Shown: positions 1 through 7,755, counted from the first letter of the stretch. The stretch: DNA of 24,973 nucleotides from Natronohydrobacter sp. (GCA_007117255.1 SKGU01000124.1:1-24973), one strand, 5' to 3'. The notes: generated by a model from the sequence alone, not told the origin. Made by a program: numbers and translations.

Positions 1-237
1 CAGGCCGGGGACCGCGCGCCAACTGTGGCGCTGGTCCATGACCGGCCCGGTGCTGATCTGGCGCAGGCGCTGGCGTCTCATGGGATCATGGCAGGCGGCG
101 GTAGTTTTTACGCCAATCGCGCGCTGGAGGGGCAGGGCGTGGACCCGGCCCACGGTGTGTTGCGCCTGTCTTTTGTGCATTATACTGCGCCCGATGACCT
201 TGACCATCTGATCACTGCGCTAGATCGCGTGTTGTAG
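1..237 (+). CDS. Class V aminotransferase / cysteine desulfurase-like protein, C-terminal fragment
   Basis: The frame is open from the first base of the window and stops at 235-237, so only about the last 78 residues are visible. They include a small-domain pattern typical of fold-type I PLP enzymes: an 'AGGGSFYANRALE' stretch followed by 'GVLRLSFVHYTAPDDLDHLI'. This resembles the cysteine-desulfurase-like VC1184 subfamily, in which a glycine-rich stretch and an HYxxxxD/E pattern close the protein. The PLP lysine and any catalytic cysteine lie outside the window, so substrate and true desulfurase activity cannot be judged. The phr start lies 21 bases downstream on the same strand, so the two could be co-transcribed. 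Confidence 0.8.
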   Translation, partial: QAGDRAPTVALVHDRPGADLAQALASHGIMAGGGSFYANRALEGQGVDPAHGVLRLSFVHYTAPDDLDHLITALDRVL

Positions 238-258
238 AACTGATCAAGGCCACGGATT

Positions 259-1689
259 TTGACGGACACATCCCCTATTCTGCTGTGGTTCCGCCGCGAT
301 CTGCGGCTTGGCGATCATCCCGCGCTGTCTGACGCGGCTGCGAGCGGTCGGCCTGTTCTGGCAGTGTTTATCCTTGATGAGGTGGTCGAGGGACTGGGCG
401 CTGCGCCCAAATGGCGATTGGGGCTTGGCGTCGAGAGCTTTGCAAGGCGCCTGCAAGAGATCGGCGCGCGATTGATCCTGCGGCGTGGTCCTGCGCTGGA
501 GGTCTTGCAAACCCTGATCCGTGAGACGGGTGCAAGCTCCGTCTGGTGGACGCGCCAATATGACCCCGACCAGATTGCACGCGACAAATCCGTGAAATCC
601 GCCCTGTCAGAGAATGGCATCGATGCACGCAGTTTTCCCGGTCATCTGCTGTTCGAGCCCTGGCAGGTAGAGACCGGGCAGGGCAAATTCTATCAGGTAT
701 ACACCCCGTTTTGGAAAGCCGTGCGCGGGCGTGATGTGGCACCGCGTCTGTCCGCACCAACGCAGCTCAATGCGCCGGAAGGCTGGCCTGACAGCGATGA
801 CCTGTCTGATTGGCAGATGGGCCGCGCGATGGATCGCGGGGCAGATGTCGTGCGCCCATATCTGCATATCGGGGAAGTGGCCGCGCAACAGCGCCTGGCC
901 AGCTTCATACGTCACAATGTGCAAGGCTATGGCACGGATCGTGACAGGCTTGATCTGGATGGCACATCCGGGCTGTCAGAAAACCTGACTTACGGCGAAA
1001 TCAGCCCGCTCGCGCTATGGGACGCAGGCCAGCGCGCATTGGCAGACGGCAAAGCGGGGGCAGAGACCTTTCTGAAAGAAGTGGTCTGGCGCGAATTTGC
1101 CTATCACCTGATTTATCACACGCCGCATATCACCTCGAAAAGCTGGCGCGATGGCTGGGATGATTTCGGCTGGCATAGTGAGACCGCAGACACATTGCGC
1201 TGGAAGCAGGGGCGCACCGGGATCGAGGTTGTTGATGCCGCGATGCGTGAGATGTATGTCACAGGTCGCATGCATAACCGCGCGCGCATGCTGGTCGGAT
1301 CGTATCTGACCAAGCATATGCTGACACATTGGCGCGTGGGGATGGACTGGTTTGCAGACTGTCTGGTAGACTGGGATCCTGCGGCAAATGCGATGGGCTG
1401 GCAATGGGTGGCAGGTTCCGGCCCTGATGCGTCGCCCTATTTTCGTATCTTCAATCCGGATACTCAGGCAGAAAAGTTTGATCCGCACCGTGTTTATCGC
1501 AAGCATTGGTTGGCAGAACTCTCGAAGACGCCGCCGGACACCGCCTTGCAACTTTTTCGCACCTGCCCGCGTAGCTGGAATATGACGCCGGACCAAAACT
1601 ACCCCGCTCCGCTGGTCGATCTGACCCAAGGGCGCAACCGGGCACTTGCTGCCTACGAAAACCACAAAAACGGGCTGGCAAAGCCCTGA
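259..1689 (+). CDS. phrA: Deoxyribodipyrimidine photo-lyase (class I CPD photolyase)
   Basis: This 476-residue FAD enzyme repairs UV-induced cyclobutane pyrimidine dimers using light. The N-terminal Rossmann antenna domain begins 'ILLWFRRDLRLGDHPAL'. The C-terminal FAD domain has the family signatures: 'WREFAYHLIYH', then 'DAAMREMYVTGRMHNRARM' and 'LVDWDPAANAMGWQWVAGSG', ending in 'FRIFNP'. Length matches the roughly 470 residues of bacterial class I enzymes. The start is TTG at 259, giving MTDTSPILLWFRRD; AAGG lies 9 bases upstream and no ATG fits the conserved N-terminus. The cfa gene follows after 16 bases, so they probably form an operon, as reported for phrA-cfaA in Rhodobacter sphaeroides. 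The specific lesion (CPD) is inferred from family resemblance. Confidence 0.93.
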   Translation: MTDTSPILLWFRRDLRLGDHPALSDAAASGRPVLAVFILDEVVEGLGAAPKWRLGLGVESFARRLQEIGARLILRRGPALEVLQTLIRETGASSVWWTRQYDPDQIARDKSVKSALSENGIDARSFPGHLLFEPWQVETGQGKFYQVYTPFWKAVRGRDVAPRLSAPTQLNAPEGWPDSDDLSDWQMGRAMDRGADVVRPYLHIGEVAAQQRLASFIRHNVQGYGTDRDRLDLDGTSGLSENLTYGEISPLALWDAGQRALADGKAGAETFLKEVVWREFAYHLIYHTPHITSKSWRDGWDDFGWHSETADTLRWKQGRTGIEVVDAAMREMYVTGRMHNRARMLVGSYLTKHMLTHWRVGMDWFADCLVDWDPAANAMGWQWVAGSGPDASPYFRIFNPDTQAEKFDPHRVYRKHWLAELSKTPPDTALQLFRTCPRSWNMTPDQNYPAPLVDLTQGRNRALAAYENHKNGLAKP

Positions 1690-1705
1690 CAGGGACGACA
1701 CGACG

Positions 1706-2956
1706 ATGACAGACATGGCCTTTTCACCCACAACTGCCAGTGGCATCCTGACGACAATCACCGGGCAGAATGCCTTGCCGCGCTATTTCGCAGCCGCTTT
1801 TGCGCGCGCCGAACGGCTGAACAAGGGGCGTCTGGATGTCATCTTGCCGGATGGACGGCGGTTCAGGGCGCAGGGTGATGCACCCGGTCACATGGCCGAA
1901 TTGCATGTGCATGACGCAGACCTGTTTGCCCGTCTGATCCGCGAAGGTGATGTCGGATTTGCGGAATCCTACATGGAGGGCGGTTGGTCAACGCCCGATC
2001 TGCAAGCTTTCATGGACCTGGTGAATGACGATAACCCGTCCGTTTATGACGAGGCCGTGGGCATGCGCCTTGTGCGCGCGCTGGAACGGTTGCGCCACAT
2101 GTTGCGGGCAAACTCTAAAGCGCAGGCCCGCAAGAATATCTCTTACCATTACGATTTGGGCAATGACTTCTACAGCCTGTGGTTAGATGACAGCATGACC
2201 TATTCTTCGGCGCTGTTCGCCACAGGACATGAAAGTCTGGAAGCCGCGCAGGAAGCGAAATATGCGGCCATGGTTGATCGGATGGGTGTGAAACCTGGGG
2301 ATCATGTGCTTGAAATCGGCTGTGGATGGGGCGGATTTGCAGAATATGCTGCCGCAAAACGGGGTTTGCGCGTTACAGGTCTGACCATCTCGCAAGCGCA
2401 ACATGATTTTGCAGTTAAGCGCATGGCCCGTCTGGGCCTGTCAGACCTGGTCGAGATCCGCATGCAGGATTACCGCGACACGGATGGGCAGTTTGACGGT
2501 ATCGCTTCGATCGAGATGTTCGAAGCCGTGGGCGAAAAATACTGGCCGCGCTATTTCCGAGCGGTGCGCGAGCGGCTTAAACCGGGTGCGAAAGCCGTCA
2601 TACAGATTATCATGGTCCCGGATAAGCGCTTTGATTTCTACCGAAAACATGTTGATTTCATACAGAAATATATCTTTCCCGGTGGTATGCTTGGGGCACC
2701 TTCACCTGTGCGCCGCGTAGCTGAAGGCCAAGGTCTGCAGTTCATCGAAACACATGACTTCGGGCAGAGTTACAGCGAAACCCTGCGTCGTTGGAATGCA
2801 AACTTTCAGGCGCAGTGGCCGCAGATTGCAGCTTTGGGATATGACACGCGGTTCAAACGAATGTGGGAATTCTACCTCACGTCTTGCGCCGGGGCCTTTG
2901 CAAGCGGGACATGCGATGTGACACAGCTTGTGGTGCAAAATCGCAGCGCAAGCTGA
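1706..2956 (+). CDS. cfa: Cyclopropane-fatty-acyl-phospholipid synthase
   Basis: This enzyme transfers a methylene group from S-adenosylmethionine to double bonds of membrane phospholipid acyl chains. The 416-residue product has the family block 'HYDLGNDFYSLWLDDSMTYS', the SAM-binding motif 'VLEIGCGWGGFAEYAA', and the downstream 'FIQKYIFPGGMLG' region near the active site. Length is slightly above E. coli Cfa (382 residues), with an N-terminal extension common in alphaproteobacterial members. The frame is open further upstream into phr, but ATG 1706 is chosen because AGGGACG sits 8 bases before it and it gives almost no overlap. Pairing with a photolyase suggests a light or singlet-oxygen stress role; that is inference. 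Confidence 0.93.
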   Translation: MTDMAFSPTTASGILTTITGQNALPRYFAAAFARAERLNKGRLDVILPDGRRFRAQGDAPGHMAELHVHDADLFARLIREGDVGFAESYMEGGWSTPDLQAFMDLVNDDNPSVYDEAVGMRLVRALERLRHMLRANSKAQARKNISYHYDLGNDFYSLWLDDSMTYSSALFATGHESLEAAQEAKYAAMVDRMGVKPGDHVLEIGCGWGGFAEYAAAKRGLRVTGLTISQAQHDFAVKRMARLGLSDLVEIRMQDYRDTDGQFDGIASIEMFEAVGEKYWPRYFRAVRERLKPGAKAVIQIIMVPDKRFDFYRKHVDFIQKYIFPGGMLGAPSPVRRVAEGQGLQFIETHDFGQSYSETLRRWNANFQAQWPQIAALGYDTRFKRMWEFYLTSCAGAFASGTCDVTQLVVQNRSAS

Positions 2957-3054
2957 CACAGTAACACAGTATGGTCCGCCAGCGGATTGCGTGCAGTTAT
3001 GATCACGTCTAGTCTGATAAGGTCGATTTCACCGCACCAGCCCTGAGCGCCATC

Positions 3055-3513
3055 ATGCCCACACTGACACGTCTTGCCGCCATGGCCCTGTTCGGTGCCC
3101 TGACCTTCTATATCGGCACGCGCTATCAGCTTTTGTTCGAGGAGCCGCCCGAATCTTTCGGGGCAAACCTGTTCCTTGCCTTGGTTGCATCCTTCATTGG
3201 CTGGTCCTTTGTCGGGGTCAGGATCGGCGCATCATATGTTCAGGCGTTTTCCGTGGTTATTCAGGGCTATATTGCGACCCTTCTGTTGGCTCTGTTTCTC
3301 TACGGGTTTTATGATGCATTCACGCAAGGATATGCGATGCGCTACAAGGATCTGGGCGAGGCCGTAGACGGGGTGTTTGGTGCGGCGATTGATCATCTTC
3401 AAAGGATGATGGATCAGGATTTCCTGATCTTGCTTCTGATCGTGGCACTTGTGCTCACTTTCCTTCTGACCACCATTTTCCGCCTCGCTGAAGCACGACG
3501 GCTCGACCTCTGA
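3055..3513 (+). CDS. trgA: TrgA family membrane protein (tellurite-resistance locus)
   Basis: This is a 152-residue integral membrane protein with about four hydrophobic segments, near residues 6-20, 38-58, 63-90 and 122-145. It resembles TrgA of Rhodobacter sphaeroides, whose trgAB genes were isolated as tellurite-resistance determinants. The biochemical function of the family is not known. The next gene, trgB, overlaps by one base in a TGATG junction, so translation is probably coupled. The ribosome binding site is weak (a GAG about 9 bases upstream), so the start is likely but not certain. The 98 bases between cfa and this gene contain no terminator that I can see. Confidence 0.82.
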   Translation: MPTLTRLAAMALFGALTFYIGTRYQLLFEEPPESFGANLFLALVASFIGWSFVGVRIGASYVQAFSVVIQGYIATLLLALFLYGFYDAFTQGYAMRYKDLGEAVDGVFGAAIDHLQRMMDQDFLILLLIVALVLTFLLTTIFRLAEARRLDL

Positions 3514-4631
3514 TGCCGCGCGTATTTTTGTACGGCCCGTGGGCCGATCCGCTGGTTTGGATGCGGATCACCGGGGCGGGGGGCGTTGCTGACAATGCTA
3601 TTCTGCCCGGCCATATCTTGAGAAACAATGCGGATGAGGACTTGCCGCAGATCGCAGAACAGTCTGGCTGCGCGGTTGAAGGCGTTGTTGTTGATCTCGA
3701 TGAACCGGCGGCTGCGCGGCTGTCCAGCCTTCAGGCGGCCTTTGACGTGCAGGCTGTGTCCCGCACGGTCATTGTTGACGGCGCATCATTTGCAGCACAG
3801 ACTTTCGTACCGTACGCCTTGCCAGACGGGCCTGAGTGGCATGCCACAGACTGGACTGCGACAAAAGCTGCAGTGGTGCGTGATGCTTTATGCGAGCTTG
3901 CCGGGCTTGCGGCCACTCATCCGCCTGAGGCGTTGCGCGCGCGTTGGCCTTTGGCGTTGTCTTATGCCGCATCATATTTGCGCGGGCAGGCAGAGACTGC
4001 GCCGGCGGCCCTTCGGCGGGATTGGGGGCCTGCCGATGTGAAGCCAGAGCGCCAAGGTCAGCCCTATGCCTGGTTTTTTGCCGTGCGTGAAGATGATCTG
4101 CGCTTTCGTCAGTTCGATGGCAGCGTTTCGCAACAGGTGCGTCGTGCGGCCTTTCTGATGAGCGATGCCGTGACGGTTCTGCCTTATGATCCGGTGCGCG
4201 ACCGTGTGCTGGTGATCGAACAGTTCCGCTATGGAACATGGCTGCGCGGGGCGCGTAACCCATGGTTGCTGGAACCGATCGCGGGCCGTGTTGACCCGTT
4301 CGAGACGCCGGAAAACGCAGTCCTGCGCGAGGCCTTTGAAGAAGCGCGCCTAAGCCTGCAAGAAGACAGCCTGCATGCTGTGGGCCATGTCTATCCCTCG
4401 CCCGGTGCTGTGACAGAATTTTTGTATCAGTATGTGGCCATATGCGATCTGCCCGACGGCTCCGAAGGTGTCGCGGGACTGGACAGCGAGGCAGAAAATA
4501 TCCGTAGTCATCTGATCAGTTTCGACCAGTTAATGACGCTTGTGGACACGGGCGAGGTTCAGAACGGTCCGCTTGCGTTGGCAGCGTGGTGGCTGGCGGC
4601 GCATCGGGCGAAGCTTCGGGACATGCGTTAG
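3513..4631 (+). CDS. trgB: TrgB: AIG2-like plus NUDIX hydrolase, ADP-ribose pyrophosphatase type
   Basis: This 372-residue protein has two parts. The N-terminus ('VFLYGPWADPLVW') looks like the AIG2/gamma-glutamylcyclotransferase fold. The second half is a NUDIX domain resembling ADP-ribose pyrophosphatases that hydrolyse ADP-ribose-like nucleotides. The NUDIX box spans residues 258-280 (Gly258, five residues, Glu, seven residues, REAFEEARL), so the metal-binding REXXEE core is intact. The usual glycine near the end of the box is arginine. The 'HVYPSPGAVTE' stretch after the box is typical of this NUDIX group. The ATG overlaps the trgA stop codon by one base. How this relates to tellurite tolerance is not established. 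Confidence 0.85.
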   Translation: MPRVFLYGPWADPLVWMRITGAGGVADNAILPGHILRNNADEDLPQIAEQSGCAVEGVVVDLDEPAAARLSSLQAAFDVQAVSRTVIVDGASFAAQTFVPYALPDGPEWHATDWTATKAAVVRDALCELAGLAATHPPEALRARWPLALSYAASYLRGQAETAPAALRRDWGPADVKPERQGQPYAWFFAVREDDLRFRQFDGSVSQQVRRAAFLMSDAVTVLPYDPVRDRVLVIEQFRYGTWLRGARNPWLLEPIAGRVDPFETPENAVLREAFEEARLSLQEDSLHAVGHVYPSPGAVTEFLYQYVAICDLPDGSEGVAGLDSEAENIRSHLISFDQLMTLVDTGEVQNGPLALAAWWLAAHRAKLRDMR

Positions 4632-4790
4632 TATATTTTCACTGGGTCACAACCACATGTGCCCATGCCTGCCTGCCGGATTTGCCTGCCTTGGTTGCTT
4701 TCCGGGCGCATTGTTGTCCAGTGCCATCCGTGTGCGGGCACGTCGTCAGGACCAGTCGTTCAGGACCAGTCGTTGAGGGGCGGGCCTGTT
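4632..4790. other. Intergenic gap between convergent trgB and imuA
   Basis: These 159 bases lie between two convergent stop codons. Apart from a 14-bp tandem duplication at 4746-4773, I see no gene, no strong terminator hairpin and no imuB-like reading frame on either strand. Confidence 0.6.
4746..4773. repeat. 14-bp perfect tandem duplication
   Basis: The unit tcaggaccagtcgt occurs twice in direct succession (4746-4759 and 4760-4773), and the next base is again t. It lies in the gap between the convergent trgB and imuA genes, 18 bases past the imuA stop codon. It is probably a small slippage duplication; no function is evident. Confidence 0.85.
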
Positions 4791-5444
4791 CTATTCCATC
4801 TGCTCTGGACAGAACTGCAACCTGCCATTCCCAGCGCGGCTGACGCGCCATCTGGCTTGTGGGGCCATGCGGGCGCGCAGGCGGCGCAATATCCAGTGCG
4901 GCTGAATCGGATGGCCACGATACGGCGCAGGATTTGGGCCGGGGGGGGAGCAGGGCGCAAGATTCCAGCGGCTTTCCACCCCTGGTGAGCCACCGTCGCC
5001 CGGCGTCAGAACCAGCGCCAGAAGCCCGGCGTCACGCTTGCGCGTCCGGCGTCGCGCCAGCCCGGATTCTGCCGCCAGATGCAAACGGCGCAGCGGTGTC
5101 AGAGCAGGGGCGGCGGGCAGCTCCACTACCGCTACGGCCACCGCCCCGGAACGCAGCGCTTCTTCCATGCACCCCAGCGCTTCGGCTTCGCGCGCGGCGT
5201 CCAGCATGATCAACCCTTCCGGGCTGATCCAGTCGCCAAGACCCTGCGGATGCAGCCGGTCCGGCGACCAGCGCGGCCGTATCCACAAAACGGGGGCGCC
5301 CTGCGGGGCCTGAGCGATAGTCCAGACGGCCAGCAAGCGTCGCGCAGTCCCGCAAAATTCATGTGCACGCCCTGGTTGCAGGCGCAGGATCGCATCCAGT
5401 TCGGATATATCTGGAATTTGGGGCAGGGGTGTTAGCTGGGTCAT
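4791..5444 (-). CDS. imuA: ImuA-like SOS mutagenesis protein
   Basis: This 217-residue protein resembles the RecA-fold ImuA family, which acts with ImuB and DnaE2 in damage-induced translesion synthesis. Supporting blocks are 'HEFCGTARRLLAVW', 'GLIMLDAAREAEALGCMEEALRSGAV', 'LTPLRRLHLAAESG' and the terminal 'ESRWNLAP'. There is no complete Walker A motif, as is usual in ImuA. The start at 5444 is the only ATG nearby and lies 7 bases from a LexA box; no good ribosome binding site precedes it, so the mRNA may be nearly leaderless. A downstream imuB would be expected directly after the stop but is absent. ImuA identity is inferred from pattern; the LexA site supports it. Confidence 0.78.
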   Translation of the reverse strand: MTQLTPLPQIPDISELDAILRLQPGRAHEFCGTARRLLAVWTIAQAPQGAPVLWIRPRWSPDRLHPQGLGDWISPEGLIMLDAAREAEALGCMEEALRSGAVAVAVVELPAAPALTPLRRLHLAAESGLARRRTRKRDAGLLALVLTPGDGGSPGVESRWNLAPCSPPGPNPAPYRGHPIQPHWILRRLRARMAPQARWRVSRAGNGRLQFCPEQME

Positions 5445-5451
5445 GATGGGT

Positions 5452-5466
5452 GTTCTCTATTTGTTC
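5452..5466 (-). promoter_or_regulatory. LexA (SOS) box of alphaproteobacterial type
   Basis: The sequence reads GTTC-tctattt-GTTC on plus, and GAAC-N7-GAAC on the coding (minus) strand of imuA. This is the direct-repeat LexA site known from alphaproteobacteria. It lies 7 bases upstream of the imuA start and just downstream of the predicted -10 element, so LexA bound here would block transcription initiation. Confidence 0.87.
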
Positions 5467-5467
5467 A

Positions 5468-5496
5468 AAATTAGCAACTCTATGCCAATTGGGCAA
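5468..5496 (-). promoter_or_regulatory. imuA promoter, sigma-70-like
   Basis: On minus, TTGCCC (complement of 5491-5496) and TAATTT (complement of 5468-5473) are separated by exactly 17 bases. The LexA box begins one base downstream of the -10 element, where the transcription start would fall. Confidence 0.65.
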
Positions 5497-5586
5497 GCAT
5501 TTCGCGCGACATCAGAAAACCGGGTGCTATGGCAAGACGTCTCTGCTAAGCCTGATCAAAATGACTGTTGCGAAAGGACAAGCCCC

Positions 5587-5868
5587 ATGCGCATTCCTCT
5601 GATCTGTGCAAGTCTGCTGGCGCTGGCCGCGTGCCAGCAAGGCACCCCATCGACCGACAGACCACCTTCTGACATGCAGGGTGAGTGCATCGCGCCAAGT
5701 CTTCAGACATTGGTCGGCCAGAACAGATCTGCTCTGGACAGCCAGGACCTGCCCTCTGCGACGCGTATTGTTGGCCCCGGCATGGCAATGACAATGGATT
5801 ACCGCGCTGACCGCCTGAACATCGAATATGACCGGAACGATATAATCGTCCGAATCTATTGCGGATGA
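5587..5868 (+). CDS. Small lipoprotein, peptidase inhibitor I78 family
   Basis: The 93-residue product starts with a lipoprotein signal, MRIPLICASLLALAAC, whose lipobox LAAC puts the lipidated cysteine at residue 16. After a short linker, the mature part carries a conserved I78 pattern: 'CIAPSLQTLVGQ', then 'PSATRIVGPGMAMTMDYR' and 'DRLNIEYDRNDIIVRIYCG'. The two remaining cysteines could form a disulfide. I78 proteins resemble small serine-protease inhibitors of the potato inhibitor I fold; a periplasmic protective role is inferred. ATG 5587 is chosen because AAAGGA lies 8 bases upstream and it creates the signal peptide, although the frame is open further upstream. It is divergent from imuA. 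Confidence 0.82.
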   Translation: MRIPLICASLLALAACQQGTPSTDRPPSDMQGECIAPSLQTLVGQNRSALDSQDLPSATRIVGPGMAMTMDYRADRLNIEYDRNDIIVRIYCG

Positions 5869-5938
5869 CCGCCGCCACTTTCCCTGCGCGCAAAACAGGT
5901 TAGGCTATACAGGACAGTGAAGATTCGAAAGGCGACCT

Positions 5939-6979
5939 ATGCGCAAGACCAAGCTCGGACATTCAGACCTGATGGTGTCAGATTACTGTCTGGGGACCAT
6001 GACATACGGCACCCAGACGAGTGAGCATGACGCCCACCGTCAGCTTGACATGGCGATGGATGCCGGGATCAATTTTCTTGACGCGGCAGAAATGTATCCG
6101 GTCAACCCTGTGCGTCTGGAAACAGCAGGCCGCACTGAAGAAATTATCGGCACCTGGATCGCAGCGCACAGACCGCGTGATATGGTGATTGCGACCAAGA
6201 TCACAGGGGCTGGGTCGAACGCAGTGCAGGGCGGCCCGCCGATTTCCGCCGACCGGATGCGTGAGGCTGTGGAAGGCTCGCTAAGACGTCTTCAGGTCGA
6301 ATGCATCGATATCTATCAATTGCACTGGCCCAATCGCGGCTCTTATCATTTCCGCAAGGCTTGGGCTTTTGATCCCTCAACCCAGTCCCGTGCCGAGACC
6401 ATCAGGCATATGCGCGAAATCCTGACTTGCGCGCAGGAGTTGATCGTCGAAGGCAAGATACGCCATATCGCGCTGTCGAACGAAAGCGCCTGGGGGTTGG
6501 CGACATGGCTGCATCTGGCCGAAACCGAAGGCTTGCCACGCATGCTTTCGGTGCAGAATGAATATTCGCTGCTGTGTCGGAATTTCGATCTGGATATGGC
6601 CGAAGCCTGCTGGAACGAGAATGTGCCGCTACTGGCTTTCTCGCCGCTGGCTGCCGGGATTCTGACGGGTAAATATGCGGGCAATGTCATCCCCGATGGC
6701 TCGCGCCGCAGCTATACACCCGATCTGGGCGGGCGTATCACCGGCCGCGTATTCGAGGCCGTATCAGGCTATCTGGCGATCGCGCATGAATTCGGGATCG
6801 ACCCGGTGCATATGGCCGTGCAATGGACCCTGACGCGCCCCACGCCCACCTTGCCGATCATTGGGGCGACGACACCAGATCAACTGGCCCATATCATTGC
6901 AGGCAGTACTGTCAGCATCCCCGATGACATGAAATCCGCGATTGACCAGTTGAACCGCGCCATGCCGATGGTGTTCTGA
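5939..6979 (+). CDS. tas: Aldo/keto reductase, Tas-like
   Basis: This 346-residue NADPH-dependent aldo/keto reductase is the same length as E. coli Tas and similar from the N-terminus ('LGTMTYGTQTSEHDAHRQLDMAM') onward. The catalytic tetrad is visible: Asp and Tyr in 'NFLDAAEMYPVN', Lys in 'MVIATKITG', and His in 'IDIYQLHWPNRG'. The C-terminal cofactor region includes 'GATTPDQLAHII'. The physiological substrate is not known for most Tas proteins. AAAGG lies about 7 bases upstream of the ATG. The HAD gene follows 39 bases downstream on the same strand and may be co-transcribed. Confidence 0.9.
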   Translation: MRKTKLGHSDLMVSDYCLGTMTYGTQTSEHDAHRQLDMAMDAGINFLDAAEMYPVNPVRLETAGRTEEIIGTWIAAHRPRDMVIATKITGAGSNAVQGGPPISADRMREAVEGSLRRLQVECIDIYQLHWPNRGSYHFRKAWAFDPSTQSRAETIRHMREILTCAQELIVEGKIRHIALSNESAWGLATWLHLAETEGLPRMLSVQNEYSLLCRNFDLDMAEACWNENVPLLAFSPLAAGILTGKYAGNVIPDGSRRSYTPDLGGRITGRVFEAVSGYLAIAHEFGIDPVHMAVQWTLTRPTPTLPIIGATTPDQLAHIIAGSTVSIPDDMKSAIDQLNRAMPMVF

Positions 6980-7018
6980 AACAGCTCCACCCCAACGCAG
7001 CCCTATTCAGGAGGCCGG

Positions 7019-7720
7019 ATGCTACCCATCGGGATATCTGCAATTCTGTTCGACAAGGACGGCACGCTGTTTGATTTTACCGCCAGTTGGTCGGGCTGGG
7101 CAGATGCTTTGCTTGACGAGCTGTCATGTGGTGACAGAGCGCTAAAATCCATGTTGGCGGATGCGATCAGCTTTGATCTGCGTCGGGGCGGATTTGATCC
7201 GTCATCACCCGTGATCGCCGGCACTTTGGATGAGGCCGCAGAGCTGCTTTTGCCGCACCTGCCGGACATGCGGTCGCAAACCCTGATCACGTTGCTGCTG
7301 GAACGCTCGATCGAAGCTGAAATGGTCGCTCCCGTGCCGCTGGCCCCGTTGCTTGATGCGCTATTGGCGCGCGGGTTAGTGCTGGGTGTTGCCACGAATG
7401 ATGGCGAAGCGCCGGCGCGGGCACATCTGGACCGCGCAGGCGTTCGCAACCGTTTTGCACATGTGCTGGGCTATGACAGCGGCTACACCCCGAAACCGGC
7501 GCCCGATATGCTGCTGGGTTTTGCCAGTCTTGCGGGACTGGCCCCCAGTGCGGTTGTCATGGTGGGCGACAGCACGCATGATCTGATCGCAGGGCGCGCA
7601 GCGGGCATGCCCACTGTGGGCGTTCTGACCGGGCTTGCGGTGCATGACGACCTGGCCCCCTATGCAGATGTCATCGTGCCGCATATCGGGCATCTGAGCG
7701 AACTTCTCGCACCGCGCTGA
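7019..7720 (+). CDS. HAD-superfamily hydrolase, phosphoglycolate phosphatase-like
   Basis: This 233-residue cytoplasmic phosphatase has all HAD motifs in order. Motif I is 'ILFDKDGTLFDF', with the nucleophile Asp12 and acid/base Asp14. Motif II falls in 'VLGVATNDGEAP', motif III near 'GYTPKPAPDMLL', and motif IV in 'VVMVGDSTHDLIAG'. The helical cap between motifs I and II is of the Gph-like type. Members act on phosphoglycolate or other small phosphate esters, and the substrate cannot be read from the sequence. AGGAGG lies 4 bases before the ATG. It converges with dtd, whose stop codon is only 35 bases away. Confidence 0.87.
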   Translation: MLPIGISAILFDKDGTLFDFTASWSGWADALLDELSCGDRALKSMLADAISFDLRRGGFDPSSPVIAGTLDEAAELLLPHLPDMRSQTLITLLLERSIEAEMVAPVPLAPLLDALLARGLVLGVATNDGEAPARAHLDRAGVRNRFAHVLGYDSGYTPKPAPDMLLGFASLAGLAPSAVVMVGDSTHDLIAGRAAGMPTVGVLTGLAVHDDLAPYADVIVPHIGHLSELLAPR

Positions 7721-7725
7721 GGCAT

Positions 7726-7755
7726 GCGGCAAGCGTTGCATTGGCACGCTGCCGC
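7726..7755. terminator. Bidirectional hairpin between convergent HAD and dtd genes
   Basis: The arms gcggcaagcgt and acgctgccgc pair over 10 bp with one bulged A and a loop of about 9 bases. The hairpin fills the space between the two stop codons almost exactly. There is no T-run on either side, so it may act as an mRNA-end stabiliser or a weak terminator. Confidence 0.45.

Noticed and set aside
1015..1761. 248-codon minus-strand frame opposite phr
   Set aside because: It lies wholly opposite a well-supported photolyase gene and has no recognisable domain; long antisense frames are expected at this base composition.
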